This document shows, one piece after another, positions 1 to 8,907 of a DNA stretch of 64,000 bases (its first letter is position 1; the number at the start of each line of letters is the position of its first letter). Where the stretch lies: NCBI RefSeq assembly GCF_918698085.1, contig NZ_CAKKLP010000016.1:50191-114190 (forward strand), in the 5' to 3' direction. The notes under the pieces are model-generated. The model was not told where the DNA came from. It did not search any database and worked only from the letters and a program-made list of their open reading frames with translations. A program made the position numbers and the translations under genes. Source of the stretch: Chryseobacterium sp. Bi04. GTDB taxonomy: Bacteria > Bacteroidota > Bacteroidia > Flavobacteriales > Weeksellaceae.

Positions 1-423
1 CCTGAGAATGTAAACTCCATCATCACTTTGGGTACAAAATTTGACTGGACTGAGGAACAGGCTTTAAAAGAAAGTAAAATGCTGGATCCTGAAATTATTC
101 TTACTAAAGTCCCGCAGTACGCCCAGCTTTTAGAAGCTCAACATGGTCCTGGATGGCAAAAGTTACTTCCTGAAATTGCTGATTTAATGATTGATTTAGG
201 AAAAAATCCACCATTAAAAGATAATTTTGCCGGGATTAATATTCCTGTCCAGATTATGATAGGAGACAGAGACAATATGGTAACCATTGAAGAGAGTGCC
301 CATGTTTACAGAAGTCTTCCGAATGCAAAACTGGCCGTACTTCCGGATACAAAACACCCGATGGATAAAGTACGACCAACCTTGTTATTGAATAATATAA
401 AAGATTTCTGGAATCTTTCTTAA
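1..423 (+). CDS. alpha/beta hydrolase, C-terminal part (5' end outside window)
   Basis: The frame is open from base 1, so the gene starts upstream of the window. The visible 140 residues read like the C-terminal half of an alpha/beta-hydrolase: a strand with ITLGTKFDW near the edge, a helical lid region, then IPVQIMIGDRDNMV, the usual strand and turn carrying the acidic member of the triad, and DTKHPMD near the end, which supplies the catalytic His. The nucleophile elbow is not in the window, so activity cannot be judged. A TTG at base 28 is an unlikely start because homology-like sequence continues upstream of it. It converges on upp with one base between the stop codons. Substrate is unknown. 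Confidence 0.75.
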   Translation, partial: PENVNSIITLGTKFDWTEEQALKESKMLDPEIILTKVPQYAQLLEAQHGPGWQKLLPEIADLMIDLGKNPPLKDNFAGINIPVQIMIGDRDNMVTIEESAHVYRSLPNAKLAVLPDTKHPMDKVRPTLLLNNIKDFWNLS

Positions 424-424
424 G

Positions 425-1075
425 TTATCTTTGAAGTTTTTCTCCGTAGCTTAAATCTCCGGCATCTCCGAGCCCTGGGGTAATATACCCTTTTGAAGTT
501 AAGTTTTCGTCAATGGCTCCCACCCAGATCTGAGCGTCAGGGTAAGCATTCTGAACGGTTTCTACTCCTTGTCTTGATGCAATTGCTGCTACAATATGAA
601 GCTGGGTAGGATTTCCGTTGGTCAGTAGATCTTTGATGGCCTCAATTAAAGAGGCACCTGTTGCTAACATGGGGTCTGCTACGATCAAAGGCCTTCCTTC
701 AATACTCGGGCAAGTGAGATAATCCTGCTTAATAGAGAAATAATCGTTAGCATCGTGTTTTCTGTAAGCTGCTACAAAACCACAGTCTGCCCTGTCTAAA
801 TAACTCAGAATTCCTTCAAACAATGGAACTCCTGCTCTCAGAATAGTGGTAATTACCGGCTGTACCGCAATTTCTCTGCTTTTTATTGTATCTAAAGGAG
901 TCTGGATAACAACTTCTCTGTATTCCAGCCCTTTGCTGATTTCAAAAGCTGCAATCTCTCCGATTCTTTCCATATTTCTTCGGAATCTCATCCGGTCATG
1001 CTGAACTTCCACGTTTCGAAGTTCATTAATCCATTCATTTACAAGAGAAAAATTTTGTGATAAAATACTAAGCAT
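425..1075 (-). CDS. upp: uracil phosphoribosyltransferase
   Basis: The 216-residue product matches the usual length of UPRT, which makes UMP from uracil and PRPP in pyrimidine salvage in the cytoplasm. The PRPP-binding loop is visible as IVADPMLATGASL around residues 131-143, and the uracil-binding C-terminal region with GDAGDLSYG follows near residue 205. TTILRAGVPL around residue 76 is another conserved UPRT segment. The gene is separated from der upstream by a terminator-like hairpin, so it is probably transcribed on its own. Confidence 0.95.
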   Translation of the reverse strand: MLSILSQNFSLVNEWINELRNVEVQHDRMRFRRNMERIGEIAAFEISKGLEYREVVIQTPLDTIKSREIAVQPVITTILRAGVPLFEGILSYLDRADCGFVAAYRKHDANDYFSIKQDYLTCPSIEGRPLIVADPMLATGASLIEAIKDLLTNGNPTQLHIVAAIASRQGVETVQNAYPDAQIWVGAIDENLTSKGYITPGLGDAGDLSYGEKLQR

Positions 1076-1180
1076 GAATATCTTAAGTTTATAAATTACA
1101 GTTAATCGACATTGAATTCCGCAAAATTACAATTAAAAAACGAATCTGCAGGGAGCGTCGAAATGAATACATATAGTTAT

Positions 1181-1219
1181 AAAAAATCTGGTAAGAATAT
1201 TTCCTTACCAGATTTTTAT
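1181..1219 (-). terminator. terminator downstream of der
   Basis: Inverted repeat AAAATCTGGTAAG / CTTACCAGATTTT with a short AT-rich loop just past the der stop codon. On the minus strand the stem is followed by a T-run, as expected for an intrinsic terminator. Confidence 0.8.
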
Positions 1220-1231
1220 TTAAAAGTCATT

Positions 1232-2542
1232 TTATTTTTGTCTGAAATACACTTCAATAGGAACTCCGGTAAACCCGAATTCTTTTCTCAATTGGTTTTC
1301 AGCAAATCTTTTATATGGTTCTTTCACATATTGTGGAAGGTTACAGAAGAATACAAACTGTGGTGATGGCGTAGGAAGCTGAACACAGTATTTAATTTTA
1401 ATATATTTTCCTTTATTGGCTGGTGGAGGCGTCTGCTCAAAAATAGGAAGCATTACCTCGTTCAGTTTTGAAGTTTTGATCTTTTTCTTACGGTCATTAT
1501 AAACCTCCATTGCTACTTCTACCGCCTTTAAGATTCTTTGCTTCGTTAAAGCAGAAACGAATAAAATTGGAATATCCTGGAACTGTCCTATTCTATCTTT
1601 AATAGCTTTTTCGAAATCACGCATTGTATTGGTTTGCTTATCCTCTACCAAGTCCCATTTGTTTACCAGAATCACAATTCCTTTTCTGTTTTTCTGAGCC
1701 AGTCCGAAGATGTTCATATCCTGAGATTCCCATCCCTGTGTAGCATCTACCATAATGATTACTACATCAGAAAATTCAATAGAACGGATAGATCTCATTA
1801 CGGAATAGAATTCCAAATCTTCGTTTACCTTAGATTTTCTTCTCATGCCGGCAGTATCTACCAATACAAACTCATGTCCGAACTTATTATATAAGGTCTG
1901 GATACTATCTCTTGTTGTTCCTGCAATATCAGTTACAATATTTCTTTCTACATCAAGTAAAGCATTAGTCATTGTAGACTTTCCTACGTTTGGACGACCT
2001 GCGATAGTGATTTTAGGCAGCCCTTCAAACGGATCTTTATATTCTGTGGTAGGGAAATCTTTAACGATATCATCTAACAGTTCTCCTGTTCCTGAACCTG
2101 TAGCAGAAGAAAGAGTATAATATTTATCAATTCCTAACTGATAGAATTCTGTCGCAGGAAGTTCTTCCTTAGAAGAATCTACTTTATTAATGACAATATA
2201 AATAGGTTTATTGGATCTTCTCAGTAAACGGAAAATCTCATAGTCTGTATCAGTAAGCCCTTCTTCCACGTTCATCATAAAGATAATGGAAGTGGCTTCA
2301 TCTATTGCAAGCTGTACCTGCTTACGGATCTCCTCTTCAAAGATATCATCTGTACCTACATCATACCCTCCGGTATCAATTACAGTGAAGTCTACTCCAT
2401 TCCAGTCAGATTTTCCGTAATGACGGTCTCTGGTTACACCGGCTGTAGAATCTACAATAGCTTCTCTTCTCTCTAGTAAACGGTTAAAAAGCGTGGATTT
2501 TCCTACGTTGGGACGCCCAACGATTGCGACAATATTCGACAT
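1232..2542 (-). CDS. der: ribosome biogenesis GTPase Der (EngA)
   Basis: 436 residues, the normal Der length. Two GTPase domains in tandem are visible, each with a P-loop GRPNVGKST (about residues 9-17 and 182-190), a switch II DTGG/DTAG, and NKVD/NKWD guanine-specificity motifs, followed by a C-terminal KH-like domain ending in GVPIEVYFRQK. Der acts in maturation of the 50S ribosomal subunit. The start ATG is preceded by a short AT-rich leader without a Shine-Dalgarno sequence. Nothing is unusual in the protein. Confidence 0.97.
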   Translation of the reverse strand: MSNIVAIVGRPNVGKSTLFNRLLERREAIVDSTAGVTRDRHYGKSDWNGVDFTVIDTGGYDVGTDDIFEEEIRKQVQLAIDEATSIIFMMNVEEGLTDTDYEIFRLLRRSNKPIYIVINKVDSSKEELPATEFYQLGIDKYYTLSSATGSGTGELLDDIVKDFPTTEYKDPFEGLPKITIAGRPNVGKSTMTNALLDVERNIVTDIAGTTRDSIQTLYNKFGHEFVLVDTAGMRRKSKVNEDLEFYSVMRSIRSIEFSDVVIIMVDATQGWESQDMNIFGLAQKNRKGIVILVNKWDLVEDKQTNTMRDFEKAIKDRIGQFQDIPILFVSALTKQRILKAVEVAMEVYNDRKKKIKTSKLNEVMLPIFEQTPPPANKGKYIKIKYCVQLPTPSPQFVFFCNLPQYVKEPYKRFAENQLRKEFGFTGVPIEVYFRQK

Positions 2543-2798
2543 AAAAAATGTTTAATAATCCCTTGCTATGCTCGGGACAAGTTATTAATGGGTTACTCTA
2601 ACTTTTAGAGCCCAATTTTTTGCAAAGATAAGATTTTATTATTTAGTATTAAAAACATCCCTTATTTCGAAAATTCTTCGCAAAAATAATCATTTGGATA
2701 TCAGCCAGTAAACCCATAAGACAGGTGAAAGTCTTATATTATCTCCTTATTTCATTTTTATATTTAAAATAAATTCTATAATTTCGCAGCATCAAAAC

Positions 2799-2869
2799 AG
2801 ACCTATAGTGTAACGGTAGCACTCCGGTTTTTGGTACCGTCAGTCGGGGTTCGAATCCCTGTGGGTCTA
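2799..2869 (+). tRNA. tRNA-Gln (UUG), copy 1
   Basis: A 71-nt cloverleaf: acceptor AGACCTA pairs with TGGGTCT (one T-G wobble), D arm around GTGTAACGGTAGCAC, anticodon loop TTTTGGT giving anticodon UUG, T arm GGGGTTCGAATCCCT. CCA is not encoded. The tRNA body is identical to the second copy at 3118-3188. The upstream box TATAATTTCG is only a weak promoter match. Confidence 0.95.
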
Positions 2870-2870
2870 C

Positions 2871-2905
2871 AAACCATTCTTCTCTAAGGATGGTTTTTGT
2901 TTTTT
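2871..2905 (+). terminator. terminator after tRNA-Gln copy 1
   Basis: Inverted repeat AAACCAT ... ATGGTTT followed by TTGTTTTTT, beginning two bases past the tRNA. The same hairpin follows copy 2. Confidence 0.75.
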
Positions 2906-3070
2906 ATACGAATCATAAATTTGATTCCTGTAATATTCTATTTTTCTATAAAGCTATTTTTATCAGCAGTACTTTTTGGGTATTTTCCAAGGATTCAATA
3001 TAAAATCATTCCGAAAAAATAAATCTCTATCATTTTTTAGTGTAAAAACTAGAGATTTTTTGATAAGGTA

Positions 3071-3101
3071 TTTGTACATTTAAAAAAAAACTATAAATTT
3101 G
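3071..3101 (+). promoter_or_regulatory. promoter of tRNA-Gln copy 2
   Basis: A perfect Bacteroidota housekeeping promoter: TTTG at 3071-3074, 19 bases, then TAAATTTG at 3094-3101, ending 16 bases before the mature tRNA. Confidence 0.8.
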
Positions 3102-3117
3102 CATCACCAAAATAAAC

Positions 3118-3188
3118 AGACCTATAGTGTAACGGTAGCACTCCGGTTTTTGGTACCGTCAGTCGGGGTTCGAATCCCTGTGGGTCTA
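3118..3188 (+). tRNA. tRNA-Gln (UUG), copy 2
   Basis: Identical 71-nt tRNA to copy 1, with the same arms and anticodon UUG, and without encoded CCA. It has its own consensus promoter and its own terminator, so it is an independent transcription unit rather than the second half of a tandem transcript. Confidence 0.95.
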
Positions 3189-3189
3189 C

Positions 3190-3224
3190 AAACCATCTTT
3201 TTTTAAGGATGGTTTTTGTTTTTT
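3190..3224 (+). terminator. terminator after tRNA-Gln copy 2
   Basis: AAACCATC ... GATGGTTT hairpin followed by TTGTTTTTT, almost the same as the hairpin after copy 1. Confidence 0.75.
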
Positions 3225-3427
3225 ATGCATTTTTCAACATTGGCAACAAAGGGATCAAAACCATCTGTCACGTAATCGACAACAATATAGTATTCCCTGA
3301 AAGGATGTTTTATTTTTTAAAGTAATTGAAACAAGTCTGTTTATAAATTCTTTTGTTTCCATCAGTATATTTTATTTCTTAATAGTATCTTTTTTATGAT
3401 ACTAACAGTCTCCAAATATATTTAAAA

Positions 3428-3460
3428 AACAAAAAAGACAGCAGTGATGCTGTCTTTATC
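3428..3460 (-). terminator. terminator of katG
   Basis: AAAGACAGCA / TGCTGTCTTT stem with a 4-base loop, about 20 bases past the katG stop. On the minus strand it is followed by TTTTTTGTTTTTT. Confidence 0.8.
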
Positions 3461-3477
3461 ATATGATAGATGATCTG

Positions 3478-5754
3478 TTAATCCAAATCAAACCGATCCA
3501 GATTCATCACTTTCGTCCATGCAGCTACAAAATCATTGATAAATTTACCTTGCGCATCAGCACTTGCATACACTTCAGCTACAGCTCTCAATTCAGAATT
3601 GGATCCGAATACAAGATCGGCACGGGTAGCCGTCCATTTTGGCTGACCTGTTGAGCGGTCGGTTCCTATATATAATTCTTTATCTTCTGACATGGCTTTC
3701 CATTGTGTTCCCATATCTAAAAGATTTACAAAGAAATCATTGATAAGAACTCCGGGACGGGTGGTAAATACCCCATGTTTTGAACCGTCAAAATTCGTAT
3801 CTAAGGCGCGCATTCCTCCTATTAAAGCAGTAAGTTCAGGAGCGGTAAGCGTTAACAACTGTGCTTTGTCTATTAATAAAGACTCTGTAGAAACTGAGAA
3901 TTTTCTTTTCAGGTAATTACGGAATCCGTCAGCAACAGGCTCCAGGTATCCCATAGATTCTACATCCGTTTGTTCCTGAGAAGCATCCATTCTACCGGGT
4001 GCAAATGTTACTTTAACATCATGTCCTGCATTTCTCGCGGCTTTTTCTACAGCGGCTGTTCCTGCCAGAACAATGATATCTGCTAATGATATTTTCTTAT
4101 CTCCGTTCTGAGAATTGAATTCATTCTGAATTCCTTCCAAAGTTCCTAATACTTTCTGTAATTGTGTTGGATTATTGACTTCCCAATGTTTCTGAGGTTC
4201 CAGTCTTATTCTTGCTCCGTTGGCACCACCTCGTTTATCACTTCCTCTGAAAGTAGATGCGGAGGCCCAGGCTGTAGATACCAGTTCGGAAATAGTCAAT
4301 CCGGAATCTAAAATTTTAGTTTTAAGATTTTCAATATCTGAAGCGTCTGCCAGTTCATGATTCACTGCCGGAATAGGATCCTGCCAGATTAATTCTTCCT
4401 GAGGAACATCCGGTCCCAAATAACGGGCACGAGGTCCCATATCCCTGTGGGTAAGTTTAAACCAAGCTCTTGAAAAGGCATCGGCAAAGGCATCAGGGTT
4501 TTCATAAAAATGTCTTGAAATTTTTTCGTAAACAGGATCCAGTCTCAATGAAAGGTCTGTCGTAAGCATTGTTGGTCTATGCTTTTTAGTGGAATCAAAT
4601 GCATCAGGAATAATTTCAGCACCATCCTTCGCTACCCATTGATGAGCTCCGGCAGGGCTTTTCGTCAATTCCCATTCATTTTCAAACAGGTTTTTAAAGA
4701 AATAATTGCTCCATTCAGTCGGAGTTTCTGTCCAGGTTACTTCAAGACCACTGGAAATAGCATCTTTTCCGCTTCCTGATCTGTAGCTGCTCTCCCATCC
4801 TAATCCCTGTAATTCTATTCCGGCTCCTTCAGGTTCTTTGCCTACATGATCTGCAGGCCCGGCCCCGTGAGTTTTCCCAAAGGTATGACCTCCGGCAATC
4901 AGGGCAACCGTTTCTTCATCATTCATTGCCATACGTCCAAAAGTATCGCGGATATCTTTAGCGGCAGCAATAGGATCAGGATTTCCGTCCGGACCTTCAG
5001 GGTTTACATAGATTAATCCCATTTGTACGGCTGCCAAAGGTTTTTCAAGATTCCTGGAATGGATATCACCATCTGCATCATCATCGGTAGGAAGAACGGC
5101 TGCATGTCCCTCCACGACTCCTTCCGAACCATGGGCATAACGCACATCTCCGCCTAGCCATGTTTTTTCTGACCCCCAATATACATCCATATCCGGTTCC
5201 CAGACATCTTCACGGCCACCAGCAAATCCAAATGTTTTGAATCCCATAGATTCCAGCGCTATATTACCGGTAAGAATTAAAAGGTCTGCCCAGGAAATAT
5301 TTCTTCCATATTTTTGTTTGATTGGCCATAACAGCCTTCTTGCTTTATCTAAACTAACATTATCAGGCCAGCTGTTCAAAGGCGCAAAACGTTGTTGTCC
5401 CGCTCCTGCTCCACCTCTACCATCTCCTACACGGTATGTTCCGGCACTGTGCCAAGCCATACGGATAAACAAAGGTCCATAGTGCCCGAAATCGGCCGGC
5501 CACCAATCCTGAGAATCTGTCATCAATGCATGAAGATCTCTTTTTACGGCTTCAAGGTCAAGGTTTTTAAATGCTTCAGCATAATCAAAGTCTTTATCCA
5601 TAGGATTAGACAGTGATGAATGCTGGCGCAGCATATCTACTCTAAGCTGATCAGGCCACCATTCCAGGTTTTGGGTTCCTCCACCTGCTACATTCTTTTT
5701 CATAGTCCCATTATGAAACGGGCATTTACTGATGTCATTCGAATCTTTTTCCAT
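3478..5754 (-). CDS. katG: catalase-peroxidase KatG
   Basis: 758 residues, with the two-domain architecture of bifunctional haem catalase-peroxidases that destroy hydrogen peroxide. The distal site is RMAWHSAGTYR with Arg98, Trp101 and His102, and the proximal haem ligand lies in GGHTFGKTHGAGP (His290). The residues of the Met-Tyr-Trp adduct needed for catalase activity are all in place: Trp101, Tyr249 (GLIYVNPEGP) and Met275 (FGRMAMNDEE). The second, haem-less half follows from about residue 450. No signal peptide is seen, so it is probably cytoplasmic. It is a single-gene unit with a promoter-like box upstream and a terminator downstream. Confidence 0.97.
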   Translation of the reverse strand: MEKDSNDISKCPFHNGTMKKNVAGGGTQNLEWWPDQLRVDMLRQHSSLSNPMDKDFDYAEAFKNLDLEAVKRDLHALMTDSQDWWPADFGHYGPLFIRMAWHSAGTYRVGDGRGGAGAGQQRFAPLNSWPDNVSLDKARRLLWPIKQKYGRNISWADLLILTGNIALESMGFKTFGFAGGREDVWEPDMDVYWGSEKTWLGGDVRYAHGSEGVVEGHAAVLPTDDDADGDIHSRNLEKPLAAVQMGLIYVNPEGPDGNPDPIAAAKDIRDTFGRMAMNDEETVALIAGGHTFGKTHGAGPADHVGKEPEGAGIELQGLGWESSYRSGSGKDAISSGLEVTWTETPTEWSNYFFKNLFENEWELTKSPAGAHQWVAKDGAEIIPDAFDSTKKHRPTMLTTDLSLRLDPVYEKISRHFYENPDAFADAFSRAWFKLTHRDMGPRARYLGPDVPQEELIWQDPIPAVNHELADASDIENLKTKILDSGLTISELVSTAWASASTFRGSDKRGGANGARIRLEPQKHWEVNNPTQLQKVLGTLEGIQNEFNSQNGDKKISLADIIVLAGTAAVEKAARNAGHDVKVTFAPGRMDASQEQTDVESMGYLEPVADGFRNYLKRKFSVSTESLLIDKAQLLTLTAPELTALIGGMRALDTNFDGSKHGVFTTRPGVLINDFFVNLLDMGTQWKAMSEDKELYIGTDRSTGQPKWTATRADLVFGSNSELRAVAEVYASADAQGKFINDFVAAWTKVMNLDRFDLD

Positions 5755-5819
5755 TGTCGTTTATTTATTTTTTATGTTGATTAATACAGTTTAAGTAACA
5801 TTTTGTTGTAAGAACATGA

Positions 5820-5850
5820 CAAACTTACAACGCTTATTCAATAAATACAA
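5820..5850 (-). promoter_or_regulatory. probable katG promoter
   Basis: On the minus strand TAAGTTTG (plus 5820-5827) matches TAnnTTTG, with TTG (plus 5848-5850) 20 bases upstream, one base longer than the ideal spacing. It leaves a leader of roughly 55 bases before the katG ATG. I could not identify an OxyR or PerR site with confidence. Confidence 0.5.
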
Positions 5851-6230
5851 TCTATTAATAATTATTTCAATGATAGTTAAAAACTATAAAGAAACATTTC
5901 CGACAGCATGCAAACTAAAGACGTAATTGTGGTATTAAGTTAGTGAAAATTCATATGAATGTGGATAAAAAACATCAGCACCTCACTCAATTTAGAATAG
6001 ATCAACGTAATATTTTTTGGACAAGAAAGGCAGAAGAATACCGATACTAAGAAGTTTTATGCCTATCAAAAGGACTTCACCTCCTTTATATAAATTATTG
6101 AAAAGGTATAGCTTATCTAAAATCCATGCTATTATTTCTCTTCTCCAGCTTCCCATAAAAATATTTCAACCTCAACTTAGCATAAAAAATAATTTAACTA
6201 CCTTTAACCTAATAAGAAACATGAACATCT
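5851..6230. other. intergenic stretch without a recognisable gene
   Basis: The 476 bases between katG and the next gene hold the katG promoter and otherwise AT-rich sequence. An open frame at 6017-6292 runs into and past the start of the real gene at 6231 in another frame and has no recognisable motif, so I do not call it. Confidence 0.5.
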
Positions 6231-6698
6231 ATGAAAAAAGTATTAGTTGTCATTCTTGTGGCATTTATTATGATCCAGTTTTTTCCTATTGACAAAACCA
6301 ATCCTGCTCCAACACCGGGTATGGATTTCCTGAAAATTAAAAATACCCCGGACCCTATTGCCAAAATTATACGTACGTCTTGTTATGACTGCCACTCCAA
6401 TGAAACCAAATATCCATGGTATTCTAATATTTCACCAGCCTCATGGGTGGTAAAAAATCATATAAATGAAGGCAGAAAACATCTTAATTTTTCTACCTTT
6501 GCAGTGTACGAATCTAAAAGACAGCTTCATAAGATTGAAGAATGTTTAGAAATGATAGAAAAAAAGGAAATGCCTCTTGAGTCTTATTATTTGGGACATC
6601 AGAATGCAAAACTGACGGATGAACAGCGTACAGCACTTTCTCAATATTTTAAAAAAGTAAAAGAGGATACCGAAAGAAGTATCATGTTTAATAAATAG
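6231..6698 (+). CDS. haem-binding domain-containing protein, membrane anchored
   Basis: 155 residues. Residues 3-20 form a hydrophobic N-terminal segment (signal anchor). A single c-type haem motif CYDCH at residues 51-55 lies in the context SCYDCHSNETKYPWYSNI, followed by a helical region, which is the pattern of the Haem_bd family (PF14376) common in Bacteroidota. The protein probably sits on the periplasmic face of the inner membrane; the electron-transfer partner is unknown. It lies 5 bases upstream of the DCC oxidoreductase and is probably co-transcribed with it, suggesting a shared redox role. Confidence 0.8.
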   Translation: MKKVLVVILVAFIMIQFFPIDKTNPAPTPGMDFLKIKNTPDPIAKIIRTSCYDCHSNETKYPWYSNISPASWVVKNHINEGRKHLNFSTFAVYESKRQLHKIEECLEMIEKKEMPLESYYLGHQNAKLTDEQRTALSQYFKKVKEDTERSIMFNK

Positions 6699-6703
6699 AA
6701 ATC

Positions 6704-7114
6704 ATGAAAGACTGGAAAAATAAATATATTGTATTTTTTGACGGAGACTGTGGTGTCTGTAATTTCTGGGTACAATGGATTTTGGAGAGAGATAAAAAGG
6801 ACCAATTTATGTTTGCTTCACTACAATCTGATTTCGGACAGCAGTTTTTATCTGAAAGAGGATTGGAAACAAAGGATTTCAATACCATGTATCTTTGGAA
6901 GCCGGAACAATATTATCTGATTAAATCAAGAGCAGTACTTAAAATTGCGGACCTGTTAGGTGGAATTTACAAGCTTTCAGCTATTGGAAAGCTATTGCCT
7001 GCATTTCTAAGTGATAAAGTTTATAATATAATTTCCAGAAACAGAATGAAACTGGCCAACCAGAAATGTTATCTGCCGGATCAACATCAGAAGAAAAAAT
7101 TTATCCAGGTATAG
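6704..7114 (+). CDS. DCC family thiol-disulfide oxidoreductase (DUF393)
   Basis: 136 residues. The family's diagnostic N-terminal motif is present as FFDGDCGVCNFWVQWI (Asp13, Asp15, Cys16, Cys19), a thioredoxin-like CxxC arrangement, and the region LKIADLLGGIYKL around residue 80 fits the family's helical part. Members are presumed thiol-disulfide oxidoreductases with unknown substrates. No signal peptide is seen. It is closely coupled to the preceding haem-binding protein gene. Confidence 0.85.
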   Translation: MKDWKNKYIVFFDGDCGVCNFWVQWILERDKKDQFMFASLQSDFGQQFLSERGLETKDFNTMYLWKPEQYYLIKSRAVLKIADLLGGIYKLSAIGKLLPAFLSDKVYNIISRNRMKLANQKCYLPDQHQKKKFIQV

Positions 7115-7280
7115 TCCGCATCTTATCAGGATTTTTTCTCCTCAGGAAAACATTTCTCTTTCCTGCCAGAGCAGCAGCATATAAAAAGTCATTCCATAAA
7201 AACCTAATCGATTTGATCGTAAAATACATGATTAAGGTTCTTAAAGAATGACTAGTATTTAAATTAATCGCTTTTAGTAC

Positions 7281-8720
7281 TTATTGATTCAGTGACCAAA
7301 CTGAATAGCTATTCGGAGCACATTGAATTTTCACCCATTTATCTCCCTGAGTCGTAGGATACCAGCCTGAGCTTCCTGTAAAATCTTTGATCTGCTGACT
7401 GGCCCAATTGGTCTCAATCCATCTTTCCTGCCAGCTTGACGAAGTATTGATATAAACTACAAGCCCCGGATTTCCGTTATAGCCATTACGTCTTGCAATA
7501 TATTCATCATTATCAGTATATAAAATGGAAGTGGTTCCTGTTGCTTTATTATTATGAATCCAGATTAAATTATTCAATCTCTCTTTGTTCAGCCATTCTT
7601 CATAATCTCTGTAAAAAATAGTTGGATAGCCTTCGTGAGTTAAGATATAAGCGTATGCCGCCATTTTATTGTTAATAATATCGGTATCATGATTGGCAAC
7701 AAAAGTGACTGCTTTATAGGGATTTCTCTTCCACATCATATCATCATTTAAAACATTCAGATTACCATTATCAAAGGCTTCATCCATTTTATAATAAGCT
7801 GCAAAATCAAATACGGAACTGTTTGCATTATTTGCCCACCATTCCAGTGTATTGACATTGGAGTCCCACAATTCACCAACAGAAAATCCACCCACCTTAG
7901 AATTCCAGGTATTCACTACCCAGGGTCCGAACCCTTTTACATAATCAAATCTCCAGCCATCGAATTTCATCACATTTTTATAATATTTTGCTACAGAATC
8001 GTCCCTTCCCCATAACCAGTCCTGTACATGAGGATTCGCATGACACAGATCCGGAAATCCACCGAAAGAACCTTCATCATTATTTCCGTAAGCATTTTTA
8101 TAAAAATCCTCATAGCTTCTTTGAAATTTCCCGGAAGCTACTCCTGAGAAGTTGGTCCAGGTATTCGTTCCGGTATAAGGATTCGCTTCAGACTGCCCGC
8201 CACTATTGTGATTGATCACAATATCAGCAAACACCTGCATATTTTCACTGTGTGCTTTAGTAATTAATGCTTCCAGCTCAGTTCTCGATCCAAATCGGGT
8301 CTCTGTAGTCCCGTTTTGATTAAAATTTCCAAAATCATAATAATCTGTAGGGTCATATCCCATTGAAAGAGGGCCGTTTTGAGCTTTGGAAGCCGGAGGA
8401 AGCCATACTGCTCCAATCCCTGCATTGGACCATGCTGTCAATTTATCTTTAACGGTATTCCACCAGTTCCCCCCTTCTGGAACATCCCAATAAAATCCCT
8501 GCATTAAAACTCCCCCACCCGGACCAGCTACAAACTTGCCCTGTAAAGACCCGGATCTTCCTCCCGTACTGAAGGGTCTTCCGTCATGGTGAGTGACATT
8601 TACAATTTTGTCATGTACTTCCTGCTCTTGTGAAGATTTATTACCAATATCATCATTGCTCTCACAAGAAGTGGCTAATGCTAAAGCCCATACAGAAAGA
8701 AGAAAATATGTTTTTTTCAT
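7281..8720 (-). CDS. alpha-amylase, GH13 family lipoprotein
   Basis: 479 residues. The N-terminus is a lipoprotein signal with lipobox ATSC (Cys19). The GH13 catalytic barrel shows all four conserved regions: DIVINH (166-171), GWRFDYVKG with the nucleophile Asp259, VGELWD with the acid/base Glu283, and FVANHDTD with Asp345. It should hydrolyse alpha-1,4-glucans such as starch or glycogen, outside the inner membrane. The tail (about 400-479) is the usual small beta domain. No susCD pair or other glycan genes are nearby, so this is not an obvious polysaccharide utilisation locus. Orientation is opposite to both neighbours. Confidence 0.93.
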   Translation of the reverse strand: MKKTYFLLSVWALALATSCESNDDIGNKSSQEQEVHDKIVNVTHHDGRPFSTGGRSGSLQGKFVAGPGGGVLMQGFYWDVPEGGNWWNTVKDKLTAWSNAGIGAVWLPPASKAQNGPLSMGYDPTDYYDFGNFNQNGTTETRFGSRTELEALITKAHSENMQVFADIVINHNSGGQSEANPYTGTNTWTNFSGVASGKFQRSYEDFYKNAYGNNDEGSFGGFPDLCHANPHVQDWLWGRDDSVAKYYKNVMKFDGWRFDYVKGFGPWVVNTWNSKVGGFSVGELWDSNVNTLEWWANNANSSVFDFAAYYKMDEAFDNGNLNVLNDDMMWKRNPYKAVTFVANHDTDIINNKMAAYAYILTHEGYPTIFYRDYEEWLNKERLNNLIWIHNNKATGTTSILYTDNDEYIARRNGYNGNPGLVVYINTSSSWQERWIETNWASQQIKDFTGSSGWYPTTQGDKWVKIQCAPNSYSVWSLNQ

Positions 8721-8893
8721 TGCAATATTTAATTATAAACCTATTAACCAAGTTACAATTTCCTTACATACAAATTCTAATTCCGGTGAAATATTTTAAT
8801 TTTCAATAATAAATCATAGGAAAGGCCAACACAATTTTTCATTAAAAAATCATAAATTTTTAATATTCTCGAAACAATTTTTCTTTTAATCCA

Positions 8894-8901
8894 TATATTT
8901 G
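8894..8901 (+). promoter_or_regulatory. -7 box directly upstream of the DUF4290 gene
   Basis: TATATTTG fits TAnnTTTG and ends 6 bases before the ATG at 8908, so transcription would start at or next to the start codon. No good -33 TTTG is seen at the matching distance. Confidence 0.4.
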
Positions 8902-8907
8902 CATACT

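Noticed and set aside
6017..6292. 91-residue open frame before the haem-binding protein gene
   Set aside because: It overlaps the start of the real gene in another frame, has no recognisable sequence pattern and no promoter-like box.
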